Source of the DNA: Enterobacillus tribolii
GTDB taxonomy: Bacteria; Pseudomonadota; Gammaproteobacteria; Enterobacterales; Enterobacteriaceae
DNA length: 64,000 bases
Assembly (NCBI RefSeq): GCF_003363015.1
Contig: NZ_QRAP01000004.1
Span: 278,505-342,504 of the forward strand
Direction: 5' to 3'
The notes below the pieces were generated by a model, which was not told where the DNA came from, did no database searches, and saw nothing but the letters and a program-made list of their open reading frames with translations. Positions 1-9,303 of the stretch are shown here, piece after piece (within the stretch, counting starts at the first letter, position 1; every line of letters starts with the position of its first letter). Made by a program: the position numbers and the translations under genes.

Positions 1-104
1 TCGCCAAGGTGCTCAGTAATCCTGAGCTGCTGCGCTCGCTGACGATGGCGCCCAACCCGGAGGCCGACGACGCCTCCGGCGTTGAACCGGCGGCGGAGGA
101 GTAA
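1..104 (+). CDS. tssB: T6SS contractile sheath small subunit TssB (VipA), 3' end only
   Basis: Only the last 33 codons lie in the window, in the frame ending at the TAA at 102-104. The tail has an asparagine-proline-glutamate-leucine-leucine segment followed by an acidic, alanine-rich end, as in TssB C-termini. TssB pairs with TssC to form the contractile sheath around the Hcp tube in the cytoplasm. The stop is 3 nt from the tssC start, and a GGAGGAG ribosome site for tssC sits inside its last codons, so the two are translated as a pair. The identity rests mostly on position directly before tssC, because the fragment itself is short. Confidence 0.75.
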   Translation, partial: AKVLSNPELLRSLTMAPNPEADDASGVEPAAEE

Positions 105-107
105 CCC

Positions 108-1601
108 ATGAGCCAGCAACTTCAGCAGCAAACGGCCACGGCGGCCACCACGTTTACCGGCGAAGAACTCACCTCACTGCTGCAAAAAGAGTTCAGGCCG
201 AAAACCGATCAGGCGCGTGAAGCAGTACAGCACGCGGTGAAAACCCTGGCGCAGCAGGCGCTGGAAAACACCGTCACCGTTTCCGCCGACGCCTACCGCA
301 CCATTCAGGCGTTGATCGCCGAGATCGACGGCAAGCTGTCGCGCCAGATCAACGAAATCATCCACCACGAGCAATTCCAGAAGCTGGAAGGCGCCTGGCA
401 GGGGCTGCACTACCTGGTCAACAACACCGAAACCGACGAGATGCTGAAGATCCGCTTTATGAGCATCTCCAAGAAGGAGCTGGGCCGCACCCTCAAGCGC
501 TACAAGGGCGTCGGCTGGGACCAAAGCCCGCTGTTCAAGAGCATTTATGAGCAGGAATACGGTCAGTTCGGCGGCGAGCCGTTCGGCTGCCTGGTGGGCG
601 ACTACTACTTCGACCACAGCCCGCCGGATGTCGAACTGCTGGGCGAAATGGCGAAAATCAGCGCCGCATCGCACTGCCCGTTCATCACCGGCGCGTCGCC
701 GAGCGTGATGCAGATGGAATCCTGGCAAGAGCTGGGCAACCCGCGCGACCTGACCAAAATTTTCCAGAACACCGAATACGCGCCCTGGCGCAGCCTGCGT
801 GAAGCCGAGGACTCCCGCTACATCGGGCTGGCGATGCCGCGTTTCCTGTCGCGCCTGCCGTACGGCATCCGCACCAATCCGGTGGATGAATTCAACTTCG
901 AGGAAGACACCGACGGCACCAACCACGACAAGTACACCTGGACCAACGCCGCCTACGCGATGGCGACCAACATCAACCGTTCGTTCAAAGAATACGGCTG
1001 GTGTACCTCGATTCGCGGCGTGGAGTCCGGCGGGGCGGTGGCGGATTTACCCTGCCACACCTTTCCGAGCGACGACGGCGGCGTGGATATGAAGTGTCCG
1101 ACCGAAATCGCCATCAGCGACCGGCGCGAGGCCGAACTGGCGAAAAACGGCTTTATGCCGCTGATCCACCGCAAAAACTCCGACTTCGCCGCGTTCATCG
1201 GCGCCCAGTCGCTGCAAAAGCCGGCGGAGTATTACGACGCGGACGCCTCGGCCAACGCCCAGCTCTCAGCCCGTCTGCCCTACCTGTTCGCCTGCTGCCG
1301 CTTCGCGCATTACCTGAAGTGCATCGTGCGCGACAAAATCGGCTCCTTCCGCGAGCGCGACGACATGGAGCAGTGGCTGAACAACTGGATCATGAACTAC
1401 GTGGACGGCGATCCGGCGAACTCGTCGCAGGACACCAAGGCACGTAAACCGCTGGCCGCCGCCGAGGTACAGGTGGCGGAAATCGAGGATAACCCCGGTT
1501 ATTACAGCGCCAAGTTTTTCCTGCGTCCGCATTACCAGCTTGAGGGACTGACCGTGTCGTTACGGTTGGTTTCCAAACTCCCTTCACTGAAGCAGGGCTG
1601 A
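108..1601 (+). CDS. tssC: T6SS contractile sheath large subunit TssC (VipB)
   Basis: 497 aa, the usual TssC length. The region around residues 85-110 (FQKLEGAWQGLHYLV) and the GEPFGCLVGDYYFDH and TNAAYAMATNINRSF segments are typical of the family. TssC and TssB assemble into the helical sheath whose contraction drives the Hcp/VgrG spike out of the cell; the C-terminal part carries the surface recognised by ClpV and TssB. The start is fixed by a strong GGAGGAG site 6 nt upstream and by the 3-nt gap from tssB. It lies first in the visible part of a + strand T6SS operon, with hcp 135 nt downstream. Confidence 0.96.
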   Translation: MSQQLQQQTATAATTFTGEELTSLLQKEFRPKTDQAREAVQHAVKTLAQQALENTVTVSADAYRTIQALIAEIDGKLSRQINEIIHHEQFQKLEGAWQGLHYLVNNTETDEMLKIRFMSISKKELGRTLKRYKGVGWDQSPLFKSIYEQEYGQFGGEPFGCLVGDYYFDHSPPDVELLGEMAKISAASHCPFITGASPSVMQMESWQELGNPRDLTKIFQNTEYAPWRSLREAEDSRYIGLAMPRFLSRLPYGIRTNPVDEFNFEEDTDGTNHDKYTWTNAAYAMATNINRSFKEYGWCTSIRGVESGGAVADLPCHTFPSDDGGVDMKCPTEIAISDRREAELAKNGFMPLIHRKNSDFAAFIGAQSLQKPAEYYDADASANAQLSARLPYLFACCRFAHYLKCIVRDKIGSFRERDDMEQWLNNWIMNYVDGDPANSSQDTKARKPLAAAEVQVAEIEDNPGYYSAKFFLRPHYQLEGLTVSLRLVSKLPSLKQG

Positions 1602-1736
1602 TGGTGAAAGGGGCAAAGAACAGCACGGAGGCCGGACTTTGCGCCGCGGCGCAGGGACGGTTCCCGCTGTTGTAAACCACCGTTGCTTTATAAAAACGGA
1701 TTTTGTTTCAACTGACAAACCCAAGAGGCTTTAGTT

Positions 1737-2219
1737 ATGGCAATTGATATGTTCATGAAGGTTGAAGGCGCCAATGGTGAATCACAGGACGCCAACCACA
1801 AAGGCTGGACCGACATCATTTCCTTCACCTGGGGCGCATCCCAGCCGGGGAATATGGGTGTAGGCGGCGGCGGCGGTTCGGGGAAGGTGTGCTTTAACGA
1901 TCTGCACATTAAAGCCCTGATCGATAAATCCACCCCGGCCCTGCTGAAGCACTGCGCCAGCGGTAAACACCTGGGCAAGGTTGAGGTTTCGGTCTGTAAG
2001 GCCGGCGGCAGCCAGGTGGAATACTGCAAAATCACGCTGGATGAAGTGCTGGTCACCAACATCCAGTACACCGGCGCCGGCGACGAAGACACCGTGGGCA
2101 TCGTGTACTCTTTCCAGGCAGCGAAAGTCCAGCAGCAGTACTGGGAGCAAACCGAGCAAGGAGGCAAAGGCGCCGAAAGCAGCGCCGGCTGGGATATCAA
2201 ACAAAACTGTGAAGCATAA
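1737..2219 (+). CDS. hcp: T6SS tube protein Hcp (P. aeruginosa Hcp1-type)
   Basis: 160 aa. It opens MAIDMFMKVEGANGESQD and contains the ITFTWG-like block IISFTWGASQPGN, a glycine-rich loop (residues ~42-49), and a C-terminal VYSFQAAKVQQQYWEQ strand, all features of the Hcp1 group. Hcp hexamers stack into the inner tube inside the TssBC sheath and are released on firing. The start has an AAGAGG site 8 nt upstream. It is preceded by 135 nt and followed by two strong hairpins, so its transcript is probably more abundant than those of its neighbours. It is clearly different in sequence from the second Hcp at 44828-45307. Confidence 0.95.
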   Translation: MAIDMFMKVEGANGESQDANHKGWTDIISFTWGASQPGNMGVGGGGGSGKVCFNDLHIKALIDKSTPALLKHCASGKHLGKVEVSVCKAGGSQVEYCKITLDEVLVTNIQYTGAGDEDTVGIVYSFQAAKVQQQYWEQTEQGGKGAESSAGWDIKQNCEA

Positions 2220-2234
2220 GTAGTCAGCAATAAA

Positions 2235-2265
2235 AACAATTTCCCCGGGTTCCGGGGAAATTGTT
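2235..2265 (+). terminator. Hairpin after hcp
   Basis: A perfect 14-bp inverted repeat (2235-2248 and 2252-2265) with a 3-nt loop lies 16 nt after the hcp stop. There is no long U run after it, so it may act as an mRNA 3' stabiliser or a leaky terminator rather than a full stop for the operon. Confidence 0.6.
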
Positions 2266-2275
2266 ACCCGCATTA

Positions 2276-2317
2276 CCGTGCGCTCCCGGTTCATGCCGGT
2301 GAACCGGGAGCGCACGG
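2276..2317 (+). repeat. 18-bp perfect inverted repeat in the tagH leader
   Basis: Arms 2276-2293 and 2300-2317 are perfect reverse complements with a 6-nt loop (TGCCGG). It is GC-rich, has no U tract, and lies 10 nt downstream of the hcp hairpin and 39 nt before the tagH start. It could be a processing site, a terminator requiring a factor, or a regulator-binding palindrome. Confidence 0.7.
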
Positions 2318-2356
2318 AGCGATGATTAATGGACGATATAACGGGGCAGGTGTTCT

Positions 2357-4162
2357 ATGCGGTTAACGATGATCAGGAACAGGGACAATGAGCGGATACC
2401 CCAGAGTTACTGCGACTTTACGGCGCCGGGCGGCACCATCGGGCGCGGCACCGACAATACGCTGATTCTTCCTGACCAAACGCGGGCCATTTCCCGGTTG
2501 CAGGCCATCATCCATCTTTCGCAGGGCGGAGAAGCCTTCATCACCCACCGGGGCAGCACCACGCCGCTGATCCTCAACGGCAAGGAGCTGGCGCATGACG
2601 TGCAGCAGCCGCTCGCGGAGGGCGACATTCTCGACATCGCGGGCTACCGCTTCAAAGTAGACATGAACATTTCGCCCGATCTGGCCGCCGCCATGCCCGT
2701 GGCGGAGATAAAAACCGACGGCGCCGGGATCGACGACGCGGTCTGGGCCGACCTGGAAGCGGAGTTTCCGCCCCGCGTCTCCCCGCGCCACCGGCCATCG
2801 CTGCACGATCCGGAGCATCCGCTGTTTTCCGCCTTGCAGGACAACCGGCAGAGGAACGACCCCCTGGCGATGGAGCAGGAGGCTGACCTGGATTCCCTGA
2901 ACAACAGCAGTACCGATCCGGAGCACCTGTTCAGTCAGGAAGATCCTTTCGCCCGGCAGACGATCATGAAAGACACCACCCCGACCGTGCTGTTTACCCG
3001 GCCCGACGCCGCACCGGAGGCGGAAGCGGAGGAAGAGGAAATGAGCCCCGGCCTCATCCCGCACGGCGCGGAAAATCATGGTCAGCAGTTCAACCCGGCG
3101 GAGGTGTTAAGCACGGTGCAGGAACCGGAGCTGAAAATAGGCGGCGATGACGACGACGACGATCCCCTCGGCCTGTTTTTAGACAACGCGGTGCCGCTGG
3201 CGTCGTCGATGGATGATGTCGCCTTCCTTCCGCCGGAGCCGGAGATACCGCCGCCGGCCGCAGCGCCGTCGCCCGCAGCGAAACGCCCTCCGGCGGCGGT
3301 AGTGCCTCCGCCGCCTCCCCCGCCGCCGCCGCTCCCTGAAACGTCGCCGGTCGATATCGCCTGGACGGAACCGCCCCGCGCGGAACCCTCGCCCCTCGAC
3401 CCGCTGACATCGTTTGAGGACATGCCGTTCGGCGCTCCCGTCGCCCCGCAGGAAGAAACGTCCGCGGCGGCGGCCATGCGCCTGGGGATCGATCCGGTGA
3501 AGCATCAGCCGTATAAGCCGCCCGAATCGGCTTCCGGTGAACATCTCAACGGGGAATTATTCAACGCCTTCGTCGCCGGCCTGGGGCTGGACGACGCCCC
3601 GGTACAGCCGGTGTTCTCCCCGGAACAGCTGTTTCTGGCGGGCAAACTGCTCAGCCTGTTTTCTCAGGGCACGGTGGCGCTGCTGTCGTCGCGCAGTATT
3701 CTCAAACGCGGGCTGAAAGCGGAAATGACCGTGATCCTCGAAGAAGAAAACAACCCGTTCAAGATGCTGCCGTCGGGAAAAACCGTCCTGATGCAGATTT
3801 TCAGCACCCCGATGCCGGGCTTTATTCCGCCGGAAAGCGCGGTGCGCAATGCGTTGATCGATCTTCAGGCCCACCAGCTCGGCATGATCGCCGGGGTGCG
3901 CGCCATCATCGCCGCCATGCTGCAAACCTTCCACCCCGACGAGCTGGAAAAAATGGCGGCGGAACGGGGCGACTTACCCAACAAGGGGCTGTTTTCCGGC
4001 AACCGCAAAGCCATGCTGTGGGACATGCTGAAGATTCACTATCAGCGGGTCGCCAACGAGGTGGAGGACGATTTCCACACCCTGTTCGGCGAAGCATTCC
4101 TGCATGCCTACGATCTTGAAATCCGCCAGTACAAGGCCTCTCAGGGACCGAAGGGGGCATGA
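2357..4162 (+). CDS. tagH: T6SS FHA-domain protein TagH (Fha1-like)
   Basis: 601 aa. Residues ~1-105 form an FHA domain, with GTIGRGTDNTLILPD and the SRLQAIIH block that reads phosphothreonine. The middle (~130-400) is acidic and proline-rich with a poly-aspartate stretch and a run of eight prolines near residue 320, so it is probably a disordered linker. Residues ~400-600 match the TagH C-terminal domain (LFNAFVAGLGL to the final AYDLEIRQYK). In H1-type systems the FHA protein is the phosphorylated switch that promotes assembly. The start has a GGGGCAGG site 6 nt upstream. The next gene overlaps its stop. The kinase at 11963 and phosphatase at 4162 are the likely partners. Confidence 0.9.
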   Translation: MRLTMIRNRDNERIPQSYCDFTAPGGTIGRGTDNTLILPDQTRAISRLQAIIHLSQGGEAFITHRGSTTPLILNGKELAHDVQQPLAEGDILDIAGYRFKVDMNISPDLAAAMPVAEIKTDGAGIDDAVWADLEAEFPPRVSPRHRPSLHDPEHPLFSALQDNRQRNDPLAMEQEADLDSLNNSSTDPEHLFSQEDPFARQTIMKDTTPTVLFTRPDAAPEAEAEEEEMSPGLIPHGAENHGQQFNPAEVLSTVQEPELKIGGDDDDDDPLGLFLDNAVPLASSMDDVAFLPPEPEIPPPAAAPSPAAKRPPAAVVPPPPPPPPPLPETSPVDIAWTEPPRAEPSPLDPLTSFEDMPFGAPVAPQEETSAAAAMRLGIDPVKHQPYKPPESASGEHLNGELFNAFVAGLGLDDAPVQPVFSPEQLFLAGKLLSLFSQGTVALLSSRSILKRGLKAEMTVILEEENNPFKMLPSGKTVLMQIFSTPMPGFIPPESAVRNALIDLQAHQLGMIAGVRAIIAAMLQTFHPDELEKMAAERGDLPNKGLFSGNRKAMLWDMLKIHYQRVANEVEDDFHTLFGEAFLHAYDLEIRQYKASQGPKGA

Positions 4163-4959
4163 TGAAAATCGAAGCCGTTTCGTGCTCTAACCGCGGCGGA
4201 CGCCGCCAGAACCAGGACAAGACCGCGCAGTACCTCGGCGAACGCTCGGCCTGCTTCGTGCTGTGCGACGGCGTGGCGGGCGACGCGGGCGGCGAACAGG
4301 CTGCCGCGCTGGCCTGTCAGTTTCTGCTGGAGCACGCGCAGCAGGACATCCCCTGCCCGCCCGACGCGCTGCCGCCGCTGATCGGCCAGTTACAGCGCGT
4401 TATCACACAGGCGCAGCAGGAAGACAGCACCCGCAGCCGCATGCGCACCACCCTGGTTTCCCTGTTCATCGATCGCGACGACCTGCGCGCGCACTGGGTG
4501 CACGCCGGCGACAGCCGGCTCTACCTGTTCCGCAATGGCTACCTGTACTGTTCCACCCGCGATCACAGCCTGACGCAAAAAATGAAGGACGCCGGCTACC
4601 AGACCGGCGGCGTGCCCGACAACCTGCTCTATACCGCCCTCGGCGCCGGTGAAAACCACGCCGCCAGCTACAGCCCGTCGCTCGCCCTGTACGACGGCGA
4701 CGCTTTTCTGCTGTGCAGCGACGGCTTCTGGCAGCGCTACAACCAGGCGCTGCTGGAATACACCCTGCGCCTGGCCCATACCCCCGCGGAGTGGCTGACG
4801 CTGATTGAAGATCTGTCGCCGCCGCAACCGCAGCAGGATAACTACAGCGCTACCGCGGTCTGGATCGGCTCGCCGCAGGAAACCACGCTGCTGCAAATGC
4901 TTCCCCTGGACGACATTTTCCAGGACGAAACCGTCGCTTCCCCGGAGATAAGGAGATAA
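4162..4959 (+). CDS. pppA: T6SS PP2C-family Ser/Thr phosphatase (PppA-like)
   Basis: About 265 aa, a single cytoplasmic PP2C domain. The metal-binding motifs are visible: GGRRQNQDK near residue 15, LCDGVAGDAGG near 37, HAGDSRLY near 113, LLCSDGFW near 190 and the final DNYSATAVW. It should reverse phosphorylation of the FHA protein and so turn the secretion system off. Two adjacent ATGs exist (4159 and 4162); the AAGGGGG site is too close to the first, so 4162, in a TGATG-type overlap with the tagH stop, is preferred. Confidence 0.88.
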   Translation: MKIEAVSCSNRGGRRQNQDKTAQYLGERSACFVLCDGVAGDAGGEQAAALACQFLLEHAQQDIPCPPDALPPLIGQLQRVITQAQQEDSTRSRMRTTLVSLFIDRDDLRAHWVHAGDSRLYLFRNGYLYCSTRDHSLTQKMKDAGYQTGGVPDNLLYTALGAGENHAASYSPSLALYDGDAFLLCSDGFWQRYNQALLEYTLRLAHTPAEWLTLIEDLSPPQPQQDNYSATAVWIGSPQETTLLQMLPLDDIFQDETVASPEIRR

Positions 4960-4962
4960 ACC

Positions 4963-5778
4963 GTGAAATCGCTGCTTTCTGTACTGAAAGGAAATCCGCT
5001 ATCTGTCGCGCTCGCTCAGGCCGAGTCCGCGGTCCGCAACGCCCCTTCCGACGCAGACAAACGGGCCGAATGGGTACAACTGCTGCTGTTATACGGCGAC
5101 TGGCTGGGCGCCGACGCGCAGCTTCAGGCCTGGCAGGCGCTGGCTCCGCTTTCCACCCCCACCACGACCCAGCTTGCCGAAGCGCTTGAAGCGGAGATTC
5201 AGCGCGACCTGGTGCTGCGCGGCGAAAGCGAGCCGGCCTACGTGACGCCGCCGCCGGACTGGCTTACCGATTTGGCGGAGTCGCTGCGCGCCGCGCCCCA
5301 GCGCGCCAACACGCTGCGCGACCGGGCGTTCACTCAGGCGCCGGAAAGCGCCGGCACGCTGACGCTGAAAGGCGACGGCGGAGAAGAAAAGAGCGCCGCC
5401 TTCAGCTGGCTGGCCGATGCCGACAGCCGCCTCGGGCCGGTGTGCGAACTGTTTCTCGACAACCGTTACTGCTGGGTGCCGTTTCAGGAACTCGCCTCCG
5501 TGGCATTTCAGCCGCCGCAGAACGTCGTGCATCTGATCTGGGCGCAGGCGATGGTGACGTGGCGCAACGGCAAACAAAAAGTCTGCCAGATCCCCGCGCG
5601 CTACCCGGTGACGGAAGGCACCGACGATGCCCACCGCCTCGGCCGTAAAACCGACTGGCTTCCCCTGAACGACAACGGCCATTACACCGGGCAGGGTCAG
5701 AAAACCTGGATCACGGACGAAGACGAGCATGCCCTGCTGACCCTGCGCCGCGTCACGTTCACGGCTGTGGGTGAATAA
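4963..5778 (+). CDS. tagJ: T6SS accessory protein TagJ (ImpE family)
   Basis: 271 aa, with a GTG start preceded by AAGGAG (4950-4955). The N-terminal half (LAQAESAVRNAPSDADKRAEWVQLLLLYGDW) is the TPR-like ImpE helix pair, and the C-terminal half has LFLDNRYCWVPFQEL and the ARYPVTEG block seen in ImpE/TagJ proteins. TagJ binds the N-terminus of TssB and is found in one subset of T6SS, including the H1 type, where it modulates ClpV-dependent sheath recycling. It is cytoplasmic, with no signal or membrane segment. Its stop overlaps or abuts the tssE start. Confidence 0.9.
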   Translation: MKSLLSVLKGNPLSVALAQAESAVRNAPSDADKRAEWVQLLLLYGDWLGADAQLQAWQALAPLSTPTTTQLAEALEAEIQRDLVLRGESEPAYVTPPPDWLTDLAESLRAAPQRANTLRDRAFTQAPESAGTLTLKGDGGEEKSAAFSWLADADSRLGPVCELFLDNRYCWVPFQELASVAFQPPQNVVHLIWAQAMVTWRNGKQKVCQIPARYPVTEGTDDAHRLGRKTDWLPLNDNGHYTGQGQKTWITDEDEHALLTLRRVTFTAVGE

Positions 5779-5782
5779 CGTT

Positions 5783-6337
5783 ATGGCGCGCTATGGCAAC
5801 GATAACGACAAAGGGCGCCCGCGCGGCAAAAACGGCGATCGGGTTTCCGCCCGCGACAAACTGATGCCCGCGCTGTTCGATCGGCTGACCGACTACGAGC
5901 CGCAGAACAAACGGGAATCGGAGCGCAGTAAAACCATTTCGCACAACGAGTTGCGCAAAATTATCCTGCGCGACCTTCAGTGGTTGTTCAACTGCAACAA
6001 CAACGAGTCGCTGATCGACGTACAGGCTTTTCCCGCCGTGAGGCGCTCCACCGTGAATTACGGCATCACCCCGCTGGCCGGGAAGCGGATGTCGGACATT
6101 GAATGGTCGGATATTCAGAAAAACCTGCGTATGGCCATTCTGACCTTCGAGCCGCGCATCATTCCGGAAGAGCTGAAACTGCGCTGCGTCTCCGAAAGCG
6201 ACGATCTGGACTCGCATAACGTGCTGTCGATAGAAATCCGCGGGCTGCTGTGGTGCAACCCTCACCCGCTGGAGTTTTGTTTCCGTTCCGACATCGATCT
6301 GGAAAACGGCTATTTCAATCTCAGAGACATAGGGTAA
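5783..6337 (+). CDS. tssE: T6SS baseplate protein TssE (gp25-like)
   Basis: About 184 aa. The gp25/TssE signature is present: LMPALFDRLTDYEP near the start, then the NELRKIILRDLQWLFN helix, and FPAVRRSTVNYGITPLAG with the conserved NYG. TssE initiates sheath polymerisation in the baseplate. A GTG at 5771 would overlap tagJ by 8 nt and add four residues; the ATG at 5783 has a better-spaced G-rich site, so it was chosen, with low certainty. The stop is 4 nt before tssF. Confidence 0.9.
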   Translation: MARYGNDNDKGRPRGKNGDRVSARDKLMPALFDRLTDYEPQNKRESERSKTISHNELRKIILRDLQWLFNCNNNESLIDVQAFPAVRRSTVNYGITPLAGKRMSDIEWSDIQKNLRMAILTFEPRIIPEELKLRCVSESDDLDSHNVLSIEIRGLLWCNPHPLEFCFRSDIDLENGYFNLRDIG

Positions 6338-6341
6338 ACAC

Positions 6342-8225
6342 ATGGATCGTAAACTGCTGGAGTATTACAACCGGGAGCTGAACTACCTGCGGGAGATGGG
6401 GAGCGAATTCGCCGATCGTTACCCGAAAGTCGCCGGTCGCCTCGGTATGCAGGGCATCGACGTCAGCGATCCTTACGTCGAGCGGCTGATGGAGGGGTTC
6501 GCCTTTCTGACCTCGCGTATTCAGCTGAAGATGGACGCGGAATTCCCGCGCTTTTCCCAGCGCATGCTGGAGGTGATTTACCCCAACTACCTGTCGCCCA
6601 CGCCGTCGATGGCGATTGCCGAACTGCATCCCGACGGCCGTAAGGGCAACATCAACACCGGCTTCAGAGTGCCGCGCGGCACCCTGATGACCTGCGAGGC
6701 GTTGCGCAAAAGCGGCGTCACCTGCAAGTACCGCACCGCCCACGACGTAATGCTGTACCCGCTCAGCATCAGCCAGGTGGCGCTCGGCGCGTCGCCGCCC
6801 GATATCGCCGGGCATACCGGCATCAACCGCCATGCCTGCCGCGACGCGCTGTACGTCACCCTGCGGCTGGACGATAACATCACCTTCGACAGCCTGAACC
6901 TCGACAAGCTGACCTTCTACCTCAGCGGCCCGGATCTGGAGGCCATGCAGTTACTGGAACTGCTGATGCAGCACACCGAGGGCGTTATCTGCCAGCCCGC
7001 GGGCCAGCCGCGCCGGCGCCACTACCTGCCGCGCGAACGTCTGGTGCACGAAGGGTTCACCGCCGATCAGGCGCTGTTGCCCGACGATCTGCGTAACTTC
7101 GACGGTTATCGCCTGTTGCAGGAATACTTTGCCTTCCCCGCCCGTTTCCGCTTTTTCAGCATCGCCGGGCTGACGCCGCTGTTTCGTCAGAACAAAGGGC
7201 AGAATGCCGGTATCCGGGAGTTCGAGCTGATCATTCTGCTCAACCGGGAAGCGCCGTTACTGGCAAAGCGCATCGACGCCAGCCACCTTTCGCTGCACTG
7301 CACCCCGGTGATCAACCTGTTTCCCAAGGTGGCGGAACGCATCACGCTGCTGGATAAAACCAACGAATACCATCTGGTGGTCGATAACGTTCAGCCGCTG
7401 GACTACGAAGTGTTTTCCGTTCAGCGCCTGTGGGGCACCTCCGACGATAACCAGGAGGAACAGGAGTTCCGGCCGTTTTACTGCACCCACGGGCGCGACG
7501 GCCAGAACTACGGCGCCTACTTCTCCCTGCGCCGCTCGCCGCGCCCGCCTTCCGGCCACAGCCGCCGCTACGGCACCCGCAGCGGTTATCTGGGCTCGGA
7601 GGTGTTTTTGTCGCTGGTTGACGTCCACAACGCGCCCTGGCACAACGACCTGGACTACATCACGGCGGAAACCCTGGTGACCAACCGCGACCTGCCGCTG
7701 ATGCTGCGCCAGCAGGAGCACTTTACCTTTTCGGTCTCCGACTCGATCCCGCTGCGTCAGATCACGCTGAAGAAACCGCCCACCCCGCCCCGTGAAGCGC
7801 TGGCGGAGGGGCGCATCTCCTGGGGGCTGATCAGCCAGCTGCAGCTGGATTACCTCAGCCTGATGGAAGGCGACGACGAACAGGGCGCCAGCGCACTGCG
7901 GGAGTTGCTCACGCTGTACGCCAAGCTCGATGAGCCGCAGATCACCAAGGAGATTAAAGGCGTGCAGCACTGCCGCCTGACGCCCTGCTATCACCGCGCG
8001 CCGGCCCCCGGCCCGATGGTGTTTTCCCGCGGCATCGCCATCGATCTGACCATCGACGAGCAGGCGTTCGCCGGCTCCACGCCCTATCTGCTGGGCTGCG
8101 TACTGGAGCGCCTGTTCAGCCGCCTGGTCACGATGAACACCTTCGTCACCACCTCGCTGAGCACCCCGCAGCGGGGCAAAATCGCCCAGTGGGGCGCGCG
8201 CATCGGCAGGAGAACCCTGATATGA
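6342..8225 (+). CDS. tssF: T6SS baseplate protein TssF (VasA family)
   Basis: 627 aa, normal for the family. It opens with the very conserved block MDRKLLEYYNRELNYLRE followed by GSEFADRYPKVAGRLG and DPYVERLMEGFAFL, and later has HAPWHNDLDY-like (NAPWHNDLDYITAETL) and CTNRDLP-like segments. TssF with TssG and TssK forms the baseplate wedge of the T6SS. It is cytoplasmic. Its last four bases overlap the tssG start (ATGA at 8222-8225), a sign of translational coupling. Confidence 0.96.
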   Translation: MDRKLLEYYNRELNYLREMGSEFADRYPKVAGRLGMQGIDVSDPYVERLMEGFAFLTSRIQLKMDAEFPRFSQRMLEVIYPNYLSPTPSMAIAELHPDGRKGNINTGFRVPRGTLMTCEALRKSGVTCKYRTAHDVMLYPLSISQVALGASPPDIAGHTGINRHACRDALYVTLRLDDNITFDSLNLDKLTFYLSGPDLEAMQLLELLMQHTEGVICQPAGQPRRRHYLPRERLVHEGFTADQALLPDDLRNFDGYRLLQEYFAFPARFRFFSIAGLTPLFRQNKGQNAGIREFELIILLNREAPLLAKRIDASHLSLHCTPVINLFPKVAERITLLDKTNEYHLVVDNVQPLDYEVFSVQRLWGTSDDNQEEQEFRPFYCTHGRDGQNYGAYFSLRRSPRPPSGHSRRYGTRSGYLGSEVFLSLVDVHNAPWHNDLDYITAETLVTNRDLPLMLRQQEHFTFSVSDSIPLRQITLKKPPTPPREALAEGRISWGLISQLQLDYLSLMEGDDEQGASALRELLTLYAKLDEPQITKEIKGVQHCRLTPCYHRAPAPGPMVFSRGIAIDLTIDEQAFAGSTPYLLGCVLERLFSRLVTMNTFVTTSLSTPQRGKIAQWGARIGRRTLI

Positions 8226-9301
8226 ACCAGGACGCCACGCCCCGCCACCGCCAGCCCCTGCCCGATGATTTCTGGCTGGCGCTGGAGGAACATCCTTACG
8301 CCCACGATCTGTTTCAGGTGCTGCGGCGCATTGACGCGCAGGCCGGGCTGGAATGGCAACTGGGGCGCGCGCCGCATCCGCGCCAGGAGCCGCTGCGGCT
8401 GGGCCAGCAGCCGTCGCTGTCGTTCGCGCCCTCCACGCTGGCCGCTGCCGGCCCGCTCGCCGATACGCCGTTTCAGCGCCTGATGATCTACAGCTTCGGC
8501 TTGTTCGGCCCCAACGGCCCGCTGCCGCTGCACTTTACCGAATACGTGCGCGAACGTTTTCTGCATAACCAGGACCGGACGCTGCTCGACTTCCTCAACC
8601 TGTTTCATCACCGGTTGATCCTGCTGTTTTACCGCGCCTGGGCTAACAGCCAGCCGACCGTGTCGCTCGACCGCGACGACGATCAGGCCTTTACCCGCTA
8701 CCTTTCCGCCCTGGTGGGGATGGGCGTTGACTCGCTGCGCGCGCGCGACAGCCTGCCCACCCACTGCAAATATTTCATGGCGGGCCATCTGGTGCGCCAG
8801 GGGCGCGACGCCGAAGGGCTGGCGAAGATCCTGCGTTACTACTTTCAGGTGCCGGTGCGCATCATCGAAAACATCCCGGTCTGGCTGTCGATTGCGCCGC
8901 ACCAGCAGGTGCGTCTGAAGGTCGGGCTGGCGCAGCAGTTGGGCAAAGATATCTTTCTCGGCCGGGCGGTGCGCGACGTTCAGCACAAGTTCCGCATCGA
9001 ACTGGGGCCGATGACGTTTGAGGAGTATCAGCGCTTCCTGCCGGGCGAACCACAGGCCATCGCCCTGCGTGACTGGGTGCGCCATTACACGGGCATCGAA
9101 TACATCTGGGACGTGCGCCTGATCCTGCGCAAAGACGAAGTCCGGCGCACGACGCCGGGCGGCGGCCAGCGGCTCGGCCTGAGCAGTTGGATGCGTAACC
9201 CGGATGCAGACGAGCACGCCGGCGATCTGATTTTTTCGCCCGAGCCGCTGGAAGGTCAGATCTTTCAGGAACAACACATAAAACATCACGTTAAGGGATA
9301 A
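8222..9301 (+). CDS. tssG: T6SS baseplate protein TssG (VasB family)
   Basis: 359 aa from the ATG at 8222, which has AGGAG 9 nt upstream and overlaps the tssF stop; an upstream GTG (8189) in the same frame lacks a site. Family blocks include PYAHDLFQVLRRIDAQ, the FGLFGPNGPLPLH segment near residue 95-110 and the ALVGMGVDSLRARDSLP segment. Two TssG copies hold one TssF dimer in each baseplate wedge. The stop is 2 nt before clpV, so tssE-F-G-H form one tight unit. Confidence 0.95.
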   Translation: MNQDATPRHRQPLPDDFWLALEEHPYAHDLFQVLRRIDAQAGLEWQLGRAPHPRQEPLRLGQQPSLSFAPSTLAAAGPLADTPFQRLMIYSFGLFGPNGPLPLHFTEYVRERFLHNQDRTLLDFLNLFHHRLILLFYRAWANSQPTVSLDRDDDQAFTRYLSALVGMGVDSLRARDSLPTHCKYFMAGHLVRQGRDAEGLAKILRYYFQVPVRIIENIPVWLSIAPHQQVRLKVGLAQQLGKDIFLGRAVRDVQHKFRIELGPMTFEEYQRFLPGEPQAIALRDWVRHYTGIEYIWDVRLILRKDEVRRTTPGGGQRLGLSSWMRNPDADEHAGDLIFSPEPLEGQIFQEQHIKHHVKG

Positions 9302-9303
9302 AC

